Shown: positions 29,536 through 44,072, counted from the first letter of the stretch. The stretch is 64,000 nucleotides of DNA from Leucobacter chinensis (GCF_019049105.1 NZ_JAHQZR010000001.1:350413-414412); one strand, 5' to 3'. Notes: a model not told the origin generated them from the sequence alone. Numbers and translations: made by a program.

Positions 29536-30614
29536 TGACTGACGCAACCCGTATTCAGGTGACCGGAGAAACCCGCTACGACGTGGTCGTCGGGCACGGG
29601 CTGCAGGCCGAGGTCGTGAGCGCTCTCGGGCCTCAGGTTGCAAAGGTGCTCATCGTACACACCGGGTCGGTTGGGCGTATCGCCGAAGAGCTACGCGTCG
29701 CGCTCTCTGAGACGTACCATCAGGTACTCATCGCCGAGATTCCCGACGCTGAGAATTCGAAGCGTGTCGAGGTCGCGGCTTTCTGCTGGACGTTGCTCGG
29801 CCAGGCTGACTTCACGCGCAGCGACGCGATTATTGGCATTGGCGGGGGTGCGGCAACTGACCTTGCGGGCTTCGTCGCGGCAACCTGGCTTCGCGGCGTC
29901 AAGCTCGTGCAGATTCCGACGACCGTGATCGGCGCGGTTGACGCCGCGCTCGGTGGCAAGACCGGCATCAACACCGCCGAGGGCAAGAACCTCGTCGGTG
30001 TCTTTTACCCACCGGCACGGGTCATCTGCGATCTCGATCACCTACAGACCCTGCCCGACAACGAGATTCGCGCGGGATTCGCCGAGGTCGTCAAGTGCGG
30101 ATTCATTGAAGATCCGCGCATTCTCGAAATCATCGAGGCCGACGTCGACGTCGCGACCAACCCGTCGAGCCCCGAGTTTCGCGAGCTCATCGAGCGCACC
30201 ATCGCGGTCAAGGCCGCGGTCGTGAGCGAAGACTTCACCGAAACCGGAGTGCGCGAGAACCTCAATTACGGGCACACGCTCGGCCACGCGATCGAGCACG
30301 CCGAGCGCTACCAGTGGCGCCACGGTGTCGCTGTCTCGATCGGCATGATGTTTGCCGCAGAGCTCGGCCGCCTCGCCGGTTCGCTCTCAGACGAGGTCGT
30401 CGACCGCCACAAGGCGATTCTTACCTCGCTCGGCTTGCCGGTGACCTACGGTGCCGGCCGCTGGGAAGGGCTACTCGCGACGATGCAGCGCGACAAGAAG
30501 GCGCGCGCGGGCATGCTGCGTTTCATCGTGCTCGATGACATTGGCAAGCCACGCGTGCTCGCGGGCGTCGACCCCTCAATGCTGCAGTTCGCATACCAGG
30601 CAATCGGGAGCTAG
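29535..30614 (+). CDS. aroB: 3-dehydroquinate synthase
   Basis: NAD+-dependent cyclisation of DAHP to 3-dehydroquinate. 359 residues. Nucleotide-binding segment GIGGGAATDLAGFVAATWLRG, substrate/metal region GGKTGINTAEGKNLVG and zinc ligands in LNYGHTLGHAIEH. GTG start shares one base with the aroK stop. Operon member. Confidence 0.97.
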   Translation: MTDATRIQVTGETRYDVVVGHGLQAEVVSALGPQVAKVLIVHTGSVGRIAEELRVALSETYHQVLIAEIPDAENSKRVEVAAFCWTLLGQADFTRSDAIIGIGGGAATDLAGFVAATWLRGVKLVQIPTTVIGAVDAALGGKTGINTAEGKNLVGVFYPPARVICDLDHLQTLPDNEIRAGFAEVVKCGFIEDPRILEIIEADVDVATNPSSPEFRELIERTIAVKAAVVSEDFTETGVRENLNYGHTLGHAIEHAERYQWRHGVAVSIGMMFAAELGRLAGSLSDEVVDRHKAILTSLGLPVTYGAGRWEGLLATMQRDKKARAGMLRFIVLDDIGKPRVLAGVDPSMLQFAYQAIGS

Positions 30615-30622
30615 GGGCAGCC

Positions 30623-31051
30623 ATGCAAGAGATTCTCGTTCTCAACGGCCCAAACCTGGGCATGCTCGGCGCACGCGAACCCGAGGTGTACGGCCACGCG
30701 ACGCTCGATGACCTGCGTGAGCTGCTTGAAGCGCGCAAGACCGCAGAGCAACGCGTTGAGGTGCGCCAGACTGACGACGAGGCAGAGCTCATCGGGTGGA
30801 TCCACGAGGCTTTTCGCCGTGGTTGCGACGTGATTCTCAACCCGGCGGCATTCACGCACTACTCGTACGGTCTGCGCGACGCGGTAGCGATGCTGCAGGG
30901 TACCTCGCGGCTCATCGAGGTGCACATCTCGAACCCGCACACTCGCGAGGCTTTTCGGCACATGAGTACCATTAGCGGCGTGGCAACCGGCGTGATCGCT
31001 GGCTTTGGGTTTCAATCGTATGTGCTCGCTCTCAGCGCGCTCACCGACTGA
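30623..31051 (+). CDS. aroQ: type II 3-dehydroquinate dehydratase
   Basis: Dehydrates 3-dehydroquinate to 3-dehydroshikimate; dodecameric type II enzyme. 142 residues. Active-site loop LNGPNLGMLGAREPEVYG with the catalytic Tyr, NPAAFTHYSYGLRDA and EVHISNPHTREAFR with the catalytic His. Last gene of the aro operon. DAHP synthase and EPSP synthase (aroA) are not in the window. Confidence 0.96.
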   Translation: MQEILVLNGPNLGMLGAREPEVYGHATLDDLRELLEARKTAEQRVEVRQTDDEAELIGWIHEAFRRGCDVILNPAAFTHYSYGLRDAVAMLQGTSRLIEVHISNPHTREAFRHMSTISGVATGVIAGFGFQSYVLALSALTD

Positions 31052-31056
31052 GCCGC

Positions 31057-31062
31057 TACGAT
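31057..31062 (+). promoter_or_regulatory. -10 box for efp-nusB
   Basis: TACGAT just after the aroQ stop, about 48 nt before the efp ATG, with GGAG upstream of the start. This suggests a separate transcript for efp-nusB. Confidence 0.4.
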
Positions 31063-31109
31063 AGGGTGTCGCATTTTTTCAATCGAACACATGATCTTGG
31101 AGACGAAAC

Positions 31110-31673
31110 ATGGCAACCTCGAACGATATTAAGAACGGTACCGTCATTAAAGACAGCGGCCAGCTCTGGAGCGTTGTTGAGTTTCAACACGTAAAGCCGG
31201 GCAAGGGTGGCGCGTTCGTTCGCACCAAGCAGAAGAACATCGTCTCGGGCAAGATCATCGACAAGACCTACAACGCCGGTGCAAAGATCGAGACGGCCAC
31301 CGTTGACCGCCGCGATTTCCAGTACCTCTACAAAGATGGCGCTGACTTCGTGTTCATGGACCTTTCTGACTACGATCAGCTCACGGTTCCCGCCGTTGTT
31401 GTCGGCGACGCCGAGAACTACATGCTCGAAAACCTCAACGTGCAGATCGGCATGCACGAGGGTGAGCCCCTGTACATCGAGCTGCCAGCATCGGTCATTC
31501 TCGAGGTGACCTACACTGAGCCAGGCCTGCAGGGCGACCGCTCGACCGGTGGCACGAAGCCCGCAAAGGTCGAGACGGGCTACGAGATTCAGGTTCCCCT
31601 CTTCCTCGAGACCGGTACCAAGGTCAAGATCGATACGCGCACGGGCGACTACCTCGGTCGCGTCAACGATTAA
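31110..31673 (+). CDS. efp: elongation factor P
   Basis: Relieves ribosome stalling at polyproline. 187 residues with an N-terminal KOW-like domain and two OB folds. The loop that carries the modified residue in other bacteria reads [12 protein letters not shown], with Lys-Gly-Gly at the tip. This leaves the modification state open. Preceded by its own -10-like box and followed after 10 nt by nusB. Confidence 0.97.
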   Translation: MATSNDIKNGTVIKDSGQLWSVVEFQHVKPGKGGAFVRTKQKNIVSGKIIDKTYNAGAKIETATVDRRDFQYLYKDGADFVFMDLSDYDQLTVPAVVVGDAENYMLENLNVQIGMHEGEPLYIELPASVILEVTYTEPGLQGDRSTGGTKPAKVETGYEIQVPLFLETGTKVKIDTRTGDYLGRVND

Positions 31674-31683
31674 TCGCTAACCG

Positions 31684-33682
<1,999 letters not shown>

Positions 33683-33690
<8 letters not shown>

Positions 33691-35053
33691 CGCGGGCCAG
33701 ATACTGATTACCAACGTCACGAGGGCGCAAGACCTCACCGAGGCTGGCAAGAGCGTCGGCGATGCCGAGACCGTCGACATCCTGGTCGATGGTGGCCGCA
33801 TCGTTCGCGTGGGCCGGGCAATTGAGAGCGCCGAGGCGCGAGTCATCGACGCAACGGGGCTCATCGCGATGACGGGGCTCGTTGATCTGCACACACACCT
33901 TCGCGAGCCGGGTTTCGAGCAGTCTGAGACCGTGTTGACGGGAACCAGGGCCGCCGCCGCAGGTGGCTTCACGACCGTCTACGCCATGGCCAACACCATG
34001 CCCGTTTCTGACACCGCGGGCGTCGTTGAGCAGGTACAAGCCCTTGGCCAGGCCGCAGGGTACGCCACGGTGCGCCCGATCGGTGCGGTCACGGCGGGGC
34101 TTGAGGGTGAGCGCCTCAGCGAGATCGGCGCTATGGCGCAGTCACGCGCAGGCGTGACCGTCTTTTCTGACGACGGCAAGTGCGTTCACGACTCGCTGCT
34201 CATGCGTCGAGCTCTTGAGTACGTGAAAACGTTCGATGGGGTCATCGCGCAACACGCGCAGGATCCGCGTCTCACCGAGAATGCCCAGATGAACGAGGGT
34301 GAGCTCTCGAGCCAGCTTGGCCTCGCCGGTTGGCCTGCCGTTGCCGAGGAATCGATTATCGCGCGCGACGTCCTGCTCGCAGAGCACATCGGGGCGCGAC
34401 TGCACATCTGCCACCTCTCAACCGCAGGCTCGGTCGAGGTCGTGCGCTGGGCTAAGGAGCGCGGCGTGAACGTCACCGCCGAGGTGACGCCTCACCACCT
34501 CATTCTTACCGAAGACAAAGCCGTGAGCTACGACCCGATCTTCAAGGTGAACCCGCCGCTTCGCCGCGATGCCGACGTAAAAGCGTTGAGGCGAGCGGTT
34601 GCCGACGGCATTATCGACATCATCGCCACTGACCACGCACCGCACCCCAGTGAAACCAAGGAGTGTGAGTGGGACTCGGCGGCGTTTGGCATGGTCGGCC
34701 TCGAATCGGCGCTGCCCATCGCGATGCTCACGCTTATTGACGAAGGCACCGTGAGTTGGCAGCGGCTCGAACAGCTGCTCTCACACACCCCGGCCTCCAT
34801 CGGCAAACTCGAGGGGCACCCAGCGTCGCTCGACGAGGGAGAGGTCGCTGACCTCGTGCTCGTCGATCCGAGCGCGTCGAGCACCTTCAGCGTTGCCGAC
34901 CTCAAGGGGCTCAGCCTGAACTCGCCGTTTCTCGGCATGCAACTTCCCGGGCGGGTGCACACCACCATTCGCCACGGGTACCTCACCCTCGATCAAGGTG
35001 TGCTCGTTGACGAAGCAACGGTCGCCCAGGCAGCAAAGGAGAACCTCTCATGA
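33683..35053 (+). CDS. pyrC: dihydroorotase
   Basis: Zinc amidohydrolase that closes carbamoyl aspartate to dihydroorotate. 456 residues. Metal motif [12 protein letters not shown] near residue 70, further ligands in AQHAQDP and HLSTAGSVE, and the catalytic Asp in IATDHAPHP. The ATG at 33683 has AAGGAG 7 nt upstream; upstream open frame lies inside pyrB and is not used. Overlaps the next gene by 4 nt. Confidence 0.95.
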
Positions 35054-35574
35054 ATTTCTTCACGTCGACGCTCGTATTGGTGGCTCTGACCGCGCTGCTC
35101 TTCTGGCTCATGTGGCGAAGCTGGCGACGACGTGGCAGACGCGACGCCGATCTCGCTCCGATCGAGACCACGCTCACTGGCGACACCATCGCATCGTTTG
35201 ACCGCGTGTTCTACGTAGCAACCACCCCGCAAGGTGCGCCGCTCGAACGCGTCGCTGTTCCCGGTCTCGCTTTTCGCGGCTGGGCTCAGGTCGCCGTTCG
35301 TACCGACGGGCTTGAGGTACAGGTCACGGGTGAAGACCCCGTGGTCATCGCACGCGAGGCCATCACGGGCGAGACGCTCGCTCAGCTCACCATCGACAAG
35401 GTTGTAGAGCACGACGGGCTCTCAAACCTCGAGTGGGTCTCACCACGAGGCGCCCTCGCGACGAGCTTTCGTTTCAGCACGCCGCACCAACAACACGAAT
35501 TTGCTGAGAGCATCGCTCGAATGCTCAACCAGCACCCCAACTCAACAACCGCTCGCTCACTAGAGGAGGCTTAA
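35050..35574 (+). CDS. PH-like domain membrane protein of the pyr operon
   Basis: 174 residues: an N-terminal transmembrane helix (about 5-23) followed by a basic anchor (WRSWRRRGRR) and a beta-rich PH-like domain (about 45-160). The same type of gene sits between pyrC and carA in mycobacteria and other actinobacteria, where it is annotated only as an export or membrane protein. Its role in pyrimidine synthesis is unknown. Coupled by overlap to pyrC and directly abutting carA. Confidence 0.75.
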   Translation: MNFFTSTLVLVALTALLFWLMWRSWRRRGRRDADLAPIETTLTGDTIASFDRVFYVATTPQGAPLERVAVPGLAFRGWAQVAVRTDGLEVQVTGEDPVVIAREAITGETLAQLTIDKVVEHDGLSNLEWVSPRGALATSFRFSTPHQQHEFAESIARMLNQHPNSTTARSLEEA

Positions 35575-36051
35575 ATGACCGCCACGACCACATCAAGCGC
35601 CGTACTCGTACTCGCCGATGGCACCCGCTTTGAGGGCCGCGCATACGGCTCAGTCGGACGAAGTGTTGGCACTTTGCGGCTCGATGTAGCCCCCACCGGA
35701 TACCTCGAGACACTCACTGACCCGAAGGTCGCCGGAGAGATTGTCGTCTTCGCGACGCCGCACATCGGTGCGACCGGTGTGAACGACGAAGACGCGGTTT
35801 CGTCACGCATCGAGGCCGCTGGTCTCGTTGTGCGCGACCCGGCTCGCCGCGTCTCAAATTTTCGCGCAACCCGCAGCCTCGATGACGATCTCGCCCGCGA
35901 CGAAGTCGTCGGCATCTCAGGCATCGACACCCGCGCGCTGACGCGCCGCATCGCGGCAGCAGACAGCCCGCTTCGCGCAGGCATCTTCTCGGGAGCAGAC
36001 GCACAGCTCTCAGACGCCGAGCTCGCAACCATCGTCAACACCGCCGCGTAG
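35575..36051 (+). CDS. carA: carbamoyl-phosphate synthetase small subunit, N-terminal domain only (no glutaminase)
   Basis: 158 residues that match the N-terminal domain of CarA (CPSase_sm_chain), with LVLADGTRFEGRAYG, TPHIGATGVNDEDA and the strongly conserved IDTRALTR at 117-124. Normal CarA has about 380 residues. Its glutamine amidotransferase domain, with the catalytic Cys and His, should follow but is entirely missing. The stop is followed by only 24 nt and then carB, so this is not a frameshift with the rest nearby. The break falls at the known domain boundary (about residue 153 in E. coli CarA). The protein could still dock on CarB but cannot hydrolyse glutamine. Start ATG follows GGAGG. 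Confidence 0.85.
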   Translation: MTATTTSSAVLVLADGTRFEGRAYGSVGRSVGTLRLDVAPTGYLETLTDPKVAGEIVVFATPHIGATGVNDEDAVSSRIEAAGLVVRDPARRVSNFRATRSLDDDLARDEVVGISGIDTRALTRRIAAADSPLRAGIFSGADAQLSDAELATIVNTAA

Positions 36052-36075
36052 AACCAGCAGCACAGGAGCACTTTT

Positions 36076-39365
<3,290 letters not shown>

Positions 39366-39366
<1 letters not shown>

Positions 39367-40214
39367 TGACAGACACCTTTGGTGGGCGGCTCGCAGCACA
39401 GTTTGCTGCGGGCCGCCGCTTATGCGTCGGCATTGATCCGCACGCAAGTACGCTCGCTGCATGGCAGCTCGACGATACCGCCGCAAACGCTGAGCGCCTG
39501 GGGCGCGAGGTTGTTGCGGCGGCAGCTGGCGAGGTCGCCTGCATCAAGCCCCAAATCGCGTTTTTTGAGCGCTTCGGATCGGCCGGCTACGTCGCCCTCG
39601 AGCGCGTCTTTGCCGATGCGCGCGAGGCGGGGCTCCTCGTGATCGCCGATGTGAAGCGCGGCGATATCGGTTCAACGTTTGCGGCTTACGCCGACGCGTG
39701 GCTGAAGCCAGGAAGCCCGCTCGAAGCCGACGCGATGACGGTGCACGCATACCAAGGCCTCGGTACGCTCGCCGGTGCCAGCGAGTACACGAGTGAACAC
39801 GGCAAGGGGCTCTTCGTACTCTCGGCGACCTCGAACCCGGAGGCCAAGGCCGTGCAGCTTGCCCACGTCGAGACTGGCGAGACACTTGCGCAATACGTGC
39901 TCTCTGGTGCGCGCGACATGAACGCCGCTCAGGGTGGCGAGGTCGGCTCGGTCGGTGTCGTGCTGGGTGCGACCGTCAACCTCGATGACTTTGCGATCGA
40001 CCGTGCTACGACGCACGATGGGCCTGTTGTGCCCGTGCTCGCACCCGGCTTTGGCTTTCAGGGGGCAAGCGTCGGCGAGGTGCGCGAACTCTTCGCCTCG
40101 CTCGCTGCAGGCGTGCTCGTGAGCGAATCGCGCAGCATCGTCAACGGTGGGGCCGATCAGGTCGGCAGCAGTATCGCGCTGAGTAACGAACGCATCATGG
40201 AGGCATACGCGTGA
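39366..40214 (+). CDS. pyrF: orotidine-5'-phosphate decarboxylase
   Basis: Decarboxylates OMP to UMP, the last step of the pathway. 282 residues, the longer type-2 form of actinobacteria. Catalytic Lys-Asp motif is [22 protein letters not shown] in part, with GIDPH near the N-terminus. The ATG overlaps the carB stop and the 3' end overlaps gmk by 4 nt. pyrD and pyrE are not in the window. Confidence 0.95.
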
Positions 40215-41113
40215 AACACCCGGTTCCAGACACCGATAGGGTCGCTGCAAGTCGCGCGGCAGTGGAGGCTCGCAGGGCAAGGGCCGAGCTCAAGCAACGG
40301 GTGCGTGACGGTGAACTGTCGCCGGTCACGGTGCTCGAGCTCTCGAAAAGGCCAGACACGCCAGCGGCAACATTACGGATAACCGACTTTTTATTACTGA
40401 TGCCCGCCATCGGTGCGGTCAAGATGCCCGGTATCCTGGAGACACTGGATATTTCTGAGCGGAAGCGCCTCGGCGGGCTCGGAATTCGACAACGAACACG
40501 ACTGGAGGCCTTTGTGCGGCAGCGACTCGGCTTAGAAGAAGCGACGACAGTGCCACCCCTGACTGTTCTTGCGGGCCCCACCGCGGTGGGCAAGGGCACC
40601 GTTGCTGCATACATTCGCGAGCACTTCCCAGAGGTGAGCCTCTCAGTCTCGGCCACTACCCGTGCCCCGCGCCCAGGCGAGATCGACGGGGTGCACTACT
40701 TTTTCGTGACCGACGAAGAGTTTGACCGCATGCTCGCCGAGTCAGAGTTTCTTGAGTGGGCGACCGTGCATAACGCCTACCGCTATGGCACCCCCCGCAC
40801 GCCTGTGCTCGAGGCCGCTGCGCAGGGACAACTCGTGTTGCTCGAAATTGATCTGCAGGGTGCGCGCCAGGTCAGCGTCGCCATGCCTGATGCGAGACTC
40901 GTGTTTCTCGCACCACCGACATGGGATGAGCTCGTACGCCGCCTCATTGGCCGCGGCACTGAATCGGCTGAAGAGCAGGAGCGCAGGTTGACGACGGCGA
41001 AAGGCGAGCTCGCCGCTGCAGAAGAGTTCGACGAGACCATCGTGAACGACGAGGTAGCCCTCGCTGCCGAACGTCTCGTGGCGATTATGCGCGGCGAGAA
41101 GTCGGAGGCCTAA
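40211..41113 (+). CDS. gmk: fusion of actinobacterial integration host factor (mIHF) with guanylate kinase
   Basis: 300 residues in one uninterrupted frame. Residues 1-105 match mIHF, the actinobacterial nucleoid protein, including [13 protein letters not shown], the H2TH-like DNA-binding part and the basic [15 protein letters not shown]. Residues 117-300 are a complete guanylate kinase with P-loop GPTAVGKGT (122-130), [14 protein letters not shown] [15 protein letters not shown] and a YRYGTPR segment, phosphorylating GMP. In mycobacteria mihF and gmk are separate adjacent genes. An internal GTG at 40550 could give a free kinase. Overlaps pyrF by 4 nt. Confidence 0.9.
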   Translation: MKHPVPDTDRVAASRAAVEARRARAELKQRVRDGELSPVTVLELSKRPDTPAATLRITDFLLLMPAIGAVKMPGILETLDISERKRLGGLGIRQRTRLEAFVRQRLGLEEATTVPPLTVLAGPTAVGKGTVAAYIREHFPEVSLSVSATTRAPRPGEIDGVHYFFVTDEEFDRMLAESEFLEWATVHNAYRYGTPRTPVLEAAAQGQLVLLEIDLQGARQVSVAMPDARLVFLAPPTWDELVRRLIGRGTESAEEQERRLTTAKGELAAAEEFDETIVNDEVALAAERLVAIMRGEKSEA

Positions 41114-41116
41114 GCG

Positions 41117-42151
41117 ATGCTGCCAGCTGGTGACGCGGTGCAAATTGTCGTGCTTGGGAACGAGATCATGCTCGACGCGCATGCGTTTTGGGGCATACCG
41201 CTCGCGCTGCTCGGCGCGGCGTTTCTCTCGTTCGGTGCGCAGTACCAGTCGCGCGGCCTCAACAAGGTCGAACGCATCACCGGCAGTAGCGCCTCGCAGG
41301 GCATCTCAGCGAAGCACACGCTCAACCTCTTAAAGCGACCCTCGTGGCTCGTTGGCACGATTCTGCTCGGCCTCGCGACCGTGCTGCAAATCGGCTCGCT
41401 GAGCTTCTCACCGCTGATTCTCGTGCAGCCGATTGGTGTTGTGGCCCTCGTGATCACCGCCTTTCTCAACATGCACTATTCGAAGGTCAGGCTCGGAGCG
41501 AAAGCCTTCACAGCCGTCGCGATGTGCGTCGTCGGCGTTGGTATCTTCGTAACCGTTGCCGCGTTTAACGCGGTTGACGCGAAGGTTTCAGACACGAAGC
41601 TTCGCATCATTCTCATCATCTTCGCAGTCGTTTTCGTGCTCGCCCTCGTGCTCTTCGCACTCATGCGGCACCGCGCGATCGCCCTCGCATACATTATTGG
41701 AGCCGGCGTGCTGTACGGCTTCGTGGCGACGCTCGCGAAGACGGTCATCAGCAGACTGCAGCAGCAAGAATTCGACGCCTACCTGTGGCTCAGCCTCGCC
41801 GCTCTTATTCTCGGGGCCGTACTCGGCATGTTCTTTGTGCAGAACGCCTACTCATCGGGCCCGCCAGACCTCGTTGTTGCGGGGCTCACCGTCGTCGATC
41901 CGCTCATTGCAGTGCTCATTGGCATCGTCGTTCTTGGCGAGGCAGAGCACGCGAGTGCTGCGGCGGTCATCATCTTCGCGCTCTCAGGGCTCGTCGCGAT
42001 TCTCGGAGTATTCGGCCTCGCGCGTTACCACCCGCAAGCCGGTATGAAGCAGATGATGCAGACGAGCACAGGCAATATCAAGATTCCTGAGGGAACCTTC
42101 GAGGAGCTTCCTCCCACCGACGATTCGGGGCACCGAGGCCGGCGGCCGTGA
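41117..42151 (+). CDS. DMT-superfamily transporter
   Basis: 344 residues with about nine hydrophobic segments arranged in two halves, of the EamA/NIPA-like drug/metabolite transporter type, and a soluble C-terminal tail (about 305-344). The substrate cannot be inferred. ATG 3 nt after gmk; the ATG at 41168 (MLDAHAFWG) is a plausible alternative because it begins just before the first helix. Overlaps the PadR gene by 4 nt, so the regulator may control it. Confidence 0.8.
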   Translation: MLPAGDAVQIVVLGNEIMLDAHAFWGIPLALLGAAFLSFGAQYQSRGLNKVERITGSSASQGISAKHTLNLLKRPSWLVGTILLGLATVLQIGSLSFSPLILVQPIGVVALVITAFLNMHYSKVRLGAKAFTAVAMCVVGVGIFVTVAAFNAVDAKVSDTKLRIILIIFAVVFVLALVLFALMRHRAIALAYIIGAGVLYGFVATLAKTVISRLQQQEFDAYLWLSLAALILGAVLGMFFVQNAYSSGPPDLVVAGLTVVDPLIAVLIGIVVLGEAEHASAAAVIIFALSGLVAILGVFGLARYHPQAGMKQMMQTSTGNIKIPEGTFEELPPTDDSGHRGRRP

Positions 42152-42663
42152 AGCACGCCATTCTTGCGATCTTGACCGAGGGACCTGCCTACGGGCTGCA
42201 GTTGCGGGGCGAGCTGACCCGCAGGCTTCCGCGCGAGCGCCCCATCAACGTCGGCCAGGTATACTCAACCCTCGACCGGCTCGTGCGTGACGGCTTTGCC
42301 GAGCAGCGGGCCCAGACCGATGATGGGCTGCCGCTCTACGCGGTGACCGATGCCGGGCGTGCGCTCGCAGATTCATGGCTCACCGAGCCCATTGCCGACG
42401 AGCAACATCCCTGGGAGACGATGCTTGCGCAGGTCGCGATGGCCGTGAGTTTGCCCGGCCGAGACGCCGATGTCTTGCTGAACGCCTATGAAACACTTTG
42501 GCAAGCGCGCCTCGACAGTGTTCACGACGAAAGCCCAGGCCAGCTCGCTCAGCGGCACCTTGCCCTCGCAGCGCTCTCCTGGCTCGCCGAGCTGCGTGAA
42601 GTGGCCCCACAGCCCTTCGCCGTTTCTCACGAGCGCCCACCCCGGGGCAGGCCGAGGCAGTAG
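42148..42663 (+). CDS. PadR family transcriptional regulator
   Basis: 171 residues with an N-terminal winged helix ([20 protein letters not shown], then [16 protein letters not shown]) and a C-terminal helical dimerisation part, as in PadR-type repressors. The GTG start overlaps the stop of the transporter gene. In this family, regulator and adjacent transporter are often linked, which is the likely case here; the ligand is unknown. Confidence 0.85.
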   Translation: MKHAILAILTEGPAYGLQLRGELTRRLPRERPINVGQVYSTLDRLVRDGFAEQRAQTDDGLPLYAVTDAGRALADSWLTEPIADEQHPWETMLAQVAMAVSLPGRDADVLLNAYETLWQARLDSVHDESPGQLAQRHLALAALSWLAELREVAPQPFAVSHERPPRGRPRQ

Positions 42664-42714
42664 CGCCAGCCCGCCTTTCCCTGCAAACGCACACGGGTGA
42701 GCACCGCGGGGCAA

Positions 42715-42720
42715 TTAAAC
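42715..42720 (+). promoter_or_regulatory. -10 box for uppP
   Basis: TAAACT about 42 nt before the uppP ATG, in the 98-nt gap behind the PadR gene. Confidence 0.35.
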
Positions 42721-42761
42721 TATTGCAGGTCGGAGCGACCGACACCCAACGAAAGGAACTC

Positions 42762-43655
42762 ATGGGTATTTTCGAGGCGATCATACTCGGGCTCGTGCAG
42801 GGACTCACTGAGTTTCTCCCGGTCTCATCGAGCGCTCACCTGCGCGTCACGAGCGAACTGCTCGGCATCGGCGACGCCGGCGCAGCCTTTACCGCAATCA
42901 CTCAGCTGGGCACCGAGCTCGCCGTGATCGTCTTCTTCTGGAAAGACATCGTGCGCATTATCGGCAACTGGTTCCGCTCTCTCACAGGCAAAATCGCGCG
43001 CAACGACCCTGACGCCCTCATGGGCTGGTGGATCATCGTCGGCACCATTCCCATCGTCGTGCTTGGCCTCGCCTTTGAAGACCAGATCGAGACGACCCTT
43101 CGCTCACTGTGGTTCGTTGCCTTCACCCTCATCTTCTTCGGGCTTCTGCTCGGTGTCGCCGACTGGGCGGGGAAGAAAACCCGCCCCCTCGAAAAGCTGA
43201 CCTGGAAGCACGGCCTCATTTACGGCTTCGCCCAGGCGCTCGCCCTTATTCCCGGAGTCTCACGCTCAGGCGGCACGATTACCGCCGGCCTCTTCATGGG
43301 CTACAAGCGCGAGGCAGCGGCCCGCTACTCGTTCCTGCTCGCGATCCCGGCCGTGTTCGGCTCAGGTTTCTACCAGCTCTACAAAGCGATCAAGGCGCCC
43401 GGCTCGACGCCCATGGGCATGACTGCTCTGGCAACCGTCATCGCATTCGTGGTCGCGCTCTTCGTCATTGGCTTCTTCATGAACTACATCTCGAAGCGCA
43501 GCTTCACCCCGTTCGTGATCTACCGCGTCGTGATTGGCCTCGTTATCATCGCGCTGCTCATGACCGGGGTGCTGACTCCGAACGGCGGCGCGAACGTGGC
43601 GCTCGGCGGCGGCGCGACCGAGGTGCTTGGCGCGCTGGCGCCTGTCGCGGCGTAA
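42762..43655 (+). CDS. uppP: undecaprenyl-diphosphate phosphatase
   Basis: Integral membrane phosphatase that recycles the C55 lipid carrier for cell-wall synthesis; also linked to bacitracin tolerance. 297 residues. Both BacA family motifs are present: [14 protein letters not shown] near residue 15-28 and [14 protein letters not shown] in the middle, with about eight hydrophobic segments. The ATG at 42762 has GAAAGGAA just upstream; the open frame to 42723 is not needed. Confidence 0.95.
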   Translation: MGIFEAIILGLVQGLTEFLPVSSSAHLRVTSELLGIGDAGAAFTAITQLGTELAVIVFFWKDIVRIIGNWFRSLTGKIARNDPDALMGWWIIVGTIPIVVLGLAFEDQIETTLRSLWFVAFTLIFFGLLLGVADWAGKKTRPLEKLTWKHGLIYGFAQALALIPGVSRSGGTITAGLFMGYKREAAARYSFLLAIPAVFGSGFYQLYKAIKAPGSTPMGMTALATVIAFVVALFVIGFFMNYISKRSFTPFVIYRVVIGLVIIALLMTGVLTPNGGANVALGGGATEVLGALAPVAA

Positions 43656-43698
43656 CGCCAACCGGCTACTGCCTCGGAGCGCGGGGCTTGGCCGTCGC

Positions 43699-43727
43699 GG
43701 GGCGGGGCGGCGCGGGGCGTCACGGGG
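43699..43727 (+). other. potential G-quadruplex
   Basis: Four GGGG runs with loops of 1, 6 and 6 nt; a fifth GGGG run lies at 43683-43686. It is in non-coding DNA 44 nt after uppP. The gap from 43656 to 43964 holds this, an inverted repeat and a tandem repeat but no gene that I can support. Confidence 0.4.
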
Positions 43728-43770
43728 CCCGGCCACCCGCTGCAGTGCTGCTGCTCGCCTTCCAGCGGTT

Positions 43771-43824
43771 TACTTGACGAAAAGCAGGGTGTATTTCGAG
43801 AAAGACCTTGCTTTTCGTCAAGTA
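43771..43824 (+). repeat. long inverted repeat
   Basis: TACTTGACGAAAAGCAGG (43771-43788) pairs with CCTTGCTTTTCGTCAAGTA (43806-43824), with a single extra base in the right arm, across a 17-nt loop that itself contains TTTC-GA-GAAA. There is no T run on either side, so it is not a standard terminator. It could be a dispersed palindromic element or a protein site. Confidence 0.75.
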
Positions 43825-43890
43825 GACGCGAAAAAGGCGTGCAACGAAGGCGGCCGCACCCGCAGGCAGGCCTCACGAAGTCCAAAGCGC

Positions 43891-43966
43891 CACGAGTACT
43901 GATGTGTTGCACGAGTACCGTTGTGTTGCACGAGTACCGTTGTGTTGCACGAGTACAGATGTGTTG
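43891..43966 (+). repeat. four tandem copies of a 19-bp repeat
   Basis: Unit CACGAGTACNGNTGTGTTG at 43891, 43910, 43929 and 43948. Copies 2 and 3 are identical; copies 1 and 4 differ only at the variable positions. The last copy runs into the 3' CCA end of the adjoining tRNA gene (minus strand). Confidence 0.9.
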
Positions 43967-44041
43967 GTGGGGCATGCGGGGCTTGAACCCGCGACCGACG
44001 GATTATGAGTCCGGTGCTCTAACCAGCTGAGCTAATGCCCC
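43965..44041 (-). tRNA. tRNA with CAU anticodon (elongator Met or Ile2)
   Basis: Complete cloverleaf on the minus strand: acceptor GGGGCAT/ATGCCCC, D arm TAGCTCAGCTGGTTAGAGC, anticodon loop CTCATAA, T arm GCGGGTTCAAGCCCCGC, discriminator A and an encoded CCA. The first base pair is G-C, so it is not the initiator. Sequence alone does not settle whether C34 is modified to lysidine (Ile2) or whether it reads Met; the arms look slightly more like known Ile2 tRNAs. Confidence 0.92.
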
Positions 44042-44072
44042 GTGAGTGGGTGGTCTTTGTTCGCGACGCTTT

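Noticed and set aside
43891..43966. CRISPR array
   Set aside because: The 19-bp units are directly contiguous with no spacers, and there are no cas genes.
43965..44041. Initiator tRNA-fMet
   Set aside because: The first acceptor pair is G-C, whereas initiators have an unpaired first position, and the anticodon stem lacks the three G-C pairs.
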